Origin: an uncultured Acidobacteriota bacterium
Lineage (GTDB): Bacteria > Acidobacteriota > Thermoanaerobaculia > UBA5066
Reading direction: 5' to 3'
Assembly: GCA_937888435.1 (NCBI GenBank)
Contig: CALAQS010000357.1
Coordinates: forward strand, 1 to 43,211
Length of the DNA stretch: 43,211 nucleotides
In this document: piece by piece, positions 39,801 through 43,211 of the stretch
Layout of the letters: the number at the start of each line of letters is the position of its first letter
Numbering within the stretch: the first letter of the stretch is position 1
The notes under the pieces: model-generated
Told to the model about the DNA's origin: nothing
Databases searched by the model: none
What the model saw: the letters and a program-made list of their open reading frames with translations, nothing else
Program-made: the position numbers and the translations under genes

Positions 39801-41318
39801 CTATTTGCGCCGGCGGAACCAGATCGCGATGCCCATCGCGACGGACGCGAGCGGCAGGAGAAGGAGCACGACGAACGCGACCTGGCCCATGTCGCGCCGC
39901 GTGAGCGTGACGGCGACCTGGTCGGCGCTCTTCGGGGGGATCGCCACGAGGGACTCGCGCTCGAGCGCCCAGTTCACGGCAGACGACAGGAGAAGCCGGT
40001 TCGCGGCGTTCGCGATGCCCGCGTTCGACGCCCAATCCGCGTCGCCGAAGACGACGACGCGGGCCCTCTTCTTCGGCGCTTCGCCCCGCTTCGTTCCGTC
40101 GTCGGGCACGGCCCCGGAAGCGTCGTCCGCCTCGACGGCGGCCGCCAGGGAGACGGGACCCTTGACGTCCTTGTCGTCCTTTTTCGGCAGGCCCGTCTTC
40201 TCGAGCTCCTTCAGGTTCGTTTCGCCCCAGCCGTCGGGCGAGGTCTCGACGAGCGATGTCACTTTCCAGCCCGGAACGGGCGCCTGAGCCACGCTCACCG
40301 AGCGCGCGAGCGGAAAGACCACGGGCATGCCGGTGAGGAGCTTCGTGATGGGATGGCTCCGGAAGCTCTTCGCGAAAACCGTCTCGGCTCCCATCATGGG
40401 AAGCGTGTTCTTCGGGTCCACCACGACGTCGCTGTCCAGCGTCACGCCGAGGGACGTGAGCAGCGGGCCCAGCCCGAAGTCGGACAGCGTGCTCGACGTT
40501 CCCGGCGGAAACTCCACGTCGAGGAAGAACAGGGCTCGGCCGCCGGCGTCGAGATACTTTTTGAGCACGTCGCGCTCACTCTCCGTGAAGGGCGTGCGCG
40601 GCCCCGCGACGACCACGAGATCGGCGCCTTCCGGTACGGCGGCCGCGCCGAGCGTGGCCCATTCCTCGACGGTGCAGTTGTCGGCCTTGAGCGACTCGGC
40701 GACTTCCGAGAACCCTTCGCGGCTCCGGGCCGCGTCGACCTTGCGCTCTCCGTGCCCGGACGTGAAGACGACCTTCGGGGCCTTGGCCTGCGTGACACTG
40801 AGGATCGCGGACGTGAACTCCTGCTCGCCGCGGAAGCTCTTCACCGAGGGCTCGCCGCCCATGCGAGCGCGCGAGTAGTCGTACTCGACGATGCGGTCCT
40901 CGGTGACGATTTTCTTCTTGTCTCCCGCGCGGAAGACGACGGCGAGATTCCTCACCCCGGTCTCTTCGACGAAGGTCTTCGCGCGGACCGGGTTGCGCGT
41001 CGGGTCGAGCGTCTCGACGGTGAGCATGGCGCTCTTCGCCTTGTAGCGCTTGAGGAGCTCGTCGACGTCCGGATAGAGCGGCGTACCGGCGGTCATGAAG
41101 ACGGTGACCTGGACGGGGACCTTCAGGCCCTTGAGAACGTTTACGGTCTTCTCGGACAGCGAGTAGCGGCCCGTCGTCGTCCAGTCGAAGCGCGCGTAGC
41201 GCCGCGAGCCGATGTAGTTCACGAGGACGAGTATCCCGAGGCCGAGCGCGATCGAGATCGCGAGCGTCGCACGATAGGTGGAGCGCGAGGGCGTGTCTTT
41301 CGCGGTGTTGGCGTCCAT
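39801..41318 (-). CDS. GldG-like ABC transporter accessory protein
   Basis: 505 residues with an N-terminal membrane helix (LAISIALGLGILVLVNYIGS), a long extracytoplasmic part of the GldG/ABC-2-associated family (RFDWTTTGRYSLSEKTVNVLKGLKVPVQVTVFMTAGTPLYPDVDELLKRY; VVFTSGHGERKVD; DLVVVAGPRTPFTESERDVLKKYLDAGGRALFFLD) and a C-terminal helix (QVAFVVLLLLPLASVAMGIAIWF) ending in RRRK. In gliding Bacteroidetes GldG works with GldA and GldF; here it is paired with an analogous ATPase and permease, but no other gliding genes are present, so motility is not implied. The ATG is 1 nt after the permease stop. Confidence 0.9.
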   Translation of the reverse strand: MDANTAKDTPSRSTYRATLAISIALGLGILVLVNYIGSRRYARFDWTTTGRYSLSEKTVNVLKGLKVPVQVTVFMTAGTPLYPDVDELLKRYKAKSAMLTVETLDPTRNPVRAKTFVEETGVRNLAVVFRAGDKKKIVTEDRIVEYDYSRARMGGEPSVKSFRGEQEFTSAILSVTQAKAPKVVFTSGHGERKVDAARSREGFSEVAESLKADNCTVEEWATLGAAAVPEGADLVVVAGPRTPFTESERDVLKKYLDAGGRALFFLDVEFPPGTSSTLSDFGLGPLLTSLGVTLDSDVVVDPKNTLPMMGAETVFAKSFRSHPITKLLTGMPVVFPLARSVSVAQAPVPGWKVTSLVETSPDGWGETNLKELEKTGLPKKDDKDVKGPVSLAAAVEADDASGAVPDDGTKRGEAPKKRARVVVFGDADWASNAGIANAANRLLLSSAVNWALERESLVAIPPKSADQVAVTLTRRDMGQVAFVVLLLLPLASVAMGIAIWFRRRK

Positions 41319-41319
41319 C

Positions 41320-42057
41320 TCAGCGGGCCTTGTTCGCCTCGAGGGCGCGCGTCGAGAGGAAGAGAAAGAAGACGACCGTCGAGACGACGTAAAGGATGCG
41401 GCGTGTGTCCACGATGCCCCGGGAGAAATCGTCCATGTGCTCGAGGATGTTCAGGTAACTCAGCGCGTCGCGCGCGTCGGGGAAGGGCAGGAAGTCACGC
41501 GCGATCCCGATGATGAAGCTGCCGAGGATGAGGACGAACGCGAGGATCGCGGCGACGATCTGGTTCTTCGTCAGCGCCGACGCGAACGTCCCGGCGGAAA
41601 TGAAGAGCGCGCCGATGAGCGCGATTCCGAAGTAGCCCGAGAGAACCGGGCCGAGGTCGAGCCCCCCGAAGCGAGAGAGCAGGAGCGGGTAGATCGCCGT
41701 CGGCACGAACAGGAACAGGAAGAAACACCAGGCTCCCGTGAATTTCGCCGCCACGACGGTCGCCTCGGACACCGGGGCGGTCAGCAGCGTCTCGATGGAG
41801 CCCGACTTGCGCTCCTCCGTGAGGAGGCGCATCGCGATGATCGCCGAGACGAGCATCAGGAAGATCCACTGGAACACGTTCGTGAAGAACGTGGACATGA
41901 GCGCCATCCGGGGCGTGTCCGGCGAATTGAGTGCTCCGACGAGCACCATGAACACCCATCCGCTCACGAGCAGGAACGAGGTGAGCACGAGGTACCCGAG
42001 CGGCGAAACGAAGTACGAGAAGAACTCCCGCTTGACGATCGCGACGAAGGCCCTCAC
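41320..42057 (-). CDS. ABC-2 type permease (GldF-like)
   Basis: 245 residues with six predicted membrane helices (for example LGYLVLTSFLLVSGWVFMVLVGAL, FLMLVSAIIAMRLL, FFLFLFVPTAIYPLLL, YFGIALIGALFISAGTFASAL, IVAAILAFVLILGSFIIGIA, YVVSTVVFFLFLSTRALEA). The first cytoplasmic loop has MRLLTEERKSGSIETLLTAPVSEATVVAAKF, the ABC-2 permease signature. GTG start overlapping the ATPase stop by 4 nt (GTGA). Works with the ATPase and GldG-like protein; substrate unknown. Confidence 0.93.
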   Translation of the reverse strand: MRAFVAIVKREFFSYFVSPLGYLVLTSFLLVSGWVFMVLVGALNSPDTPRMALMSTFFTNVFQWIFLMLVSAIIAMRLLTEERKSGSIETLLTAPVSEATVVAAKFTGAWCFFLFLFVPTAIYPLLLSRFGGLDLGPVLSGYFGIALIGALFISAGTFASALTKNQIVAAILAFVLILGSFIIGIARDFLPFPDARDALSYLNILEHMDDFSRGIVDTRRILYVVSTVVFFLFLSTRALEANKAR

Positions 42058-43061
42058 GGCGCCACCTCCGTGCCCGCGGCGGGCGTCTGCACGTTCGAGT
42101 CGACACCGGGCTGCGTGTCGACCTCGACGGCAGAGTCGCGCGAGACGAGGCGCACGAACACGTCCTCGAGCGAGGCCTGGCGGGGCGTGAGCTCCAAAAG
42201 GGTCCAGCCGCGGGTGACGGCCTCCTTGAAGACGGATTCGCGCAGGTCTGTGCCCGGGTCGCCGTCGAGCGTAACGCGCGTCTCGCCGCCCGCGCCGATG
42301 CGCGACGCGCCCGAGACGCCGGGCAGCTGGCGGAACACGGAGTCGGCCTCGGGCACCTCGCCCTTCAGGGCGACAGTCACGCTGGGCATCTGCGACATCT
42401 GGTGGCGAAGCGTCTCGGGCGTCCCCGACGCCACGATGCGTCCCTTGTCGATGATGAGTATCCGGTCGCAGACGAGCTCGGCTTCGGGGAGGATGTGGGT
42501 CGAAAGCAGGATCGTGTGATCCTTTCTCAGGTCGCGGATCAGCTCGCGCACCTTCACGATCTGCCGCGGGTCCAGCCCGACCGTGGGCTCGTCGAGGACG
42601 AGCACCTTCGGCTTGTGGACGAGCGCCCCCGCGAGGCCGACGCGCTGGCGATATCCCTTCGAGAGGTTGCCGATCGGATTCGACGCGACGTCGTCCACGA
42701 AGCACTTCCCGAGCGCCTCGTCGACGAACGCCTTCACGTCGCGTCCCGGCACTCCGCACAGCTCGGCGCGGAAGGCGACGTACTCCTTGACCCGCATCTC
42801 GGGATAGAGCGCGAGCGTCTCGGGCAGGTACCCGAGCACGCGCTTGGCCAGCAGCGGCTTTTCCCTGACGTCGACGTCCGCGAGCGTGACGCGGCCCGCA
42901 GTCGGCGCTAGAAAGCCCGTGATCATCCGCATCGTCGTCGTCTTGCCGGCCCCGTTCGGGCCGAGAAAGCCGAGGATCTCGCCGCTCTCGACCCGGAAGC
43001 TCACGTCCGTGACCGCCGGCGTTCCGTAAAACGACTTTGAAAGTCCCTGTGCTTCGAGCAT
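42054..43061 (-). CDS. ABC transporter ATP-binding protein (GldA-like)
   Basis: 335 residues. Walker A GPNGAGKTT near 37, Q-loop GYLPETLALYPEM near 82, signature LSKGYRQRVGLAGAL near 135, Walker B VLVLDEPTVGLDP near 155 and switch His ILLSTHILPEAELVCDRI near 190. The last 100 residues are a C-terminal extension typical of ABC-2 exporter ATPases (VTLDGDPGTDLRESVFKEAVTRGWTLLELTPRQASLEDVFVRL). First gene of the four-gene operon. Powers the permease; transported substrate unknown. Confidence 0.96.
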   Translation of the reverse strand: MLEAQGLSKSFYGTPAVTDVSFRVESGEILGFLGPNGAGKTTTMRMITGFLAPTAGRVTLADVDVREKPLLAKRVLGYLPETLALYPEMRVKEYVAFRAELCGVPGRDVKAFVDEALGKCFVDDVASNPIGNLSKGYRQRVGLAGALVHKPKVLVLDEPTVGLDPRQIVKVRELIRDLRKDHTILLSTHILPEAELVCDRILIIDKGRIVASGTPETLRHQMSQMPSVTVALKGEVPEADSVFRQLPGVSGASRIGAGGETRVTLDGDPGTDLRESVFKEAVTRGWTLLELTPRQASLEDVFVRLVSRDSAVEVDTQPGVDSNVQTPAAGTEVAP

Positions 43062-43136
43062 CTCTTTTCGGTGACCTCCGCGTCGGGCCTCGACCGGACG
43101 GCACGTGGCCGCCGGCGGGCCGCAGAAGCCGTGGGA

Positions 43137-43142
43137 ATATAG
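43137..43142 (-). promoter_or_regulatory. Putative -10 box of the ABC operon
   Basis: TATATT on the minus strand, about 75 nt before the ATPase ATG, the only AT-rich hexamer in an otherwise GC-rich spacer. No good -35 is seen. Confidence 0.3.
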
Positions 43143-43204
43143 CAGGCCCCGGAGGAAGCCCCGTCCCGGCGCGTTAGGATCGCGGAGGAGGCTCTGGAGG
43201 TCCG

Positions 43205-43211
43205 ATGTACC
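43205..43211 (+). CDS. Possible start of a gene running off the window
   Basis: The window ends with GGAGG-TCCG-ATGTACC, a strong ribosome site 4 nt before an ATG on the plus strand, divergent from the ABC operon. Only two codons are inside the window, so nothing can be said about the product. Confidence 0.35.

Noticed and set aside
1-43211. CRISPR arrays, insertion sequences, prophage or rRNA
   Set aside because: No direct repeats with regular spacers, no transposase or integrase motifs, no terminal inverted repeats and no rRNA signature were seen.

Overview
The window is a GC-rich (visually roughly two-thirds G+C) chromosomal segment from a Gram-negative-type bacterium. It is packed with housekeeping genes. 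Gene content (DUF3300/DUF2950 pair, LolB-like lipoprotein, GldG/DUF4340 ABC system, Ycf46-like AAA ATPase, stand-alone methylmalonyl-CoA mutase catalytic subunit) would fit an Acidobacteriota- or deltaproteobacteria-like genome. That placement is inference; no rRNA is present to test it. I see no insertion sequences, prophage, CRISPR array or rRNA.

Layout. 1-2.3 kb: three small accessory genes (DUF1801, DUF1697, Mut7-C type), the first visibly lower in GC. 2.7-4.7 kb: secreted DUF3300-DUF2950 pair. 4.8-7.2 kb: uvrB and a small membrane protein. 7.3-9.7 kb: a class A penicillin-binding protein. 9.7-18.2 kb, all on the minus strand: TPR protein - LolB-like lipoprotein - ispE - tRNA-Gln - prs - rplY - pth - rpsF - rpsR - DUF2232 protein - rplI. 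18.2-21 kb: mutase subunit and aldo/keto reductase. 21-27.1 kb: a lysine/DAP operon asd-lysC-dapB-dapA-dapD-lysA, every junction overlapping by 4 nt. 27.1-27.45 kb: a divergent control region. 27.4-31.1 kb: E1alpha-E1beta-E2 of a 2-oxoacid dehydrogenase complex. 31.1-34.2 kb: lipB, HEAT-like gene, membrane gene, lipA and ferredoxin, so the lipoate-dependent enzyme sits next to the genes that make and attach its cofactor. 34.2-38.3 kb: LON-domain protein, YbjQ-like protein, Ycf46-like ATPase and a long pentapeptide-repeat protein. 38.3-43.1 kb: ABC ATPase - permease - GldG-like - DUF4340 operon.

Two things stand out. First, the lysine operon is preceded by what looks like a complete ribosome-mediated transcription attenuator. 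It has a promoter, a 25-codon Lys/Thr-rich leader ORF, a 1:2 pairing that brackets the Lys codons, a perfect 10-bp 2:3 antiterminator and a 10-bp 3:4 terminator hairpin followed by a T-rich run. Second, a short AT-rich motif, approximately RRGATTTCTTNGAAAGKGRAGAG with an inverted TTC-N3-GAA core, recurs about twenty times between 15.2 and 33.7 kb. It lies inside or at the ends of genes, in both orientations and all three reading frames. It is absent from the flanking 15 kb and 9 kb. This looks like a DNA-level signal or a tiny dispersed repeat rather than a protein feature.

Several genes also carry a -10-like hexamer 5-9 nt before a start codon without a Shine-Dalgarno sequence, suggesting leaderless transcripts. 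All functional calls come from reading motifs by eye; no database search was possible.
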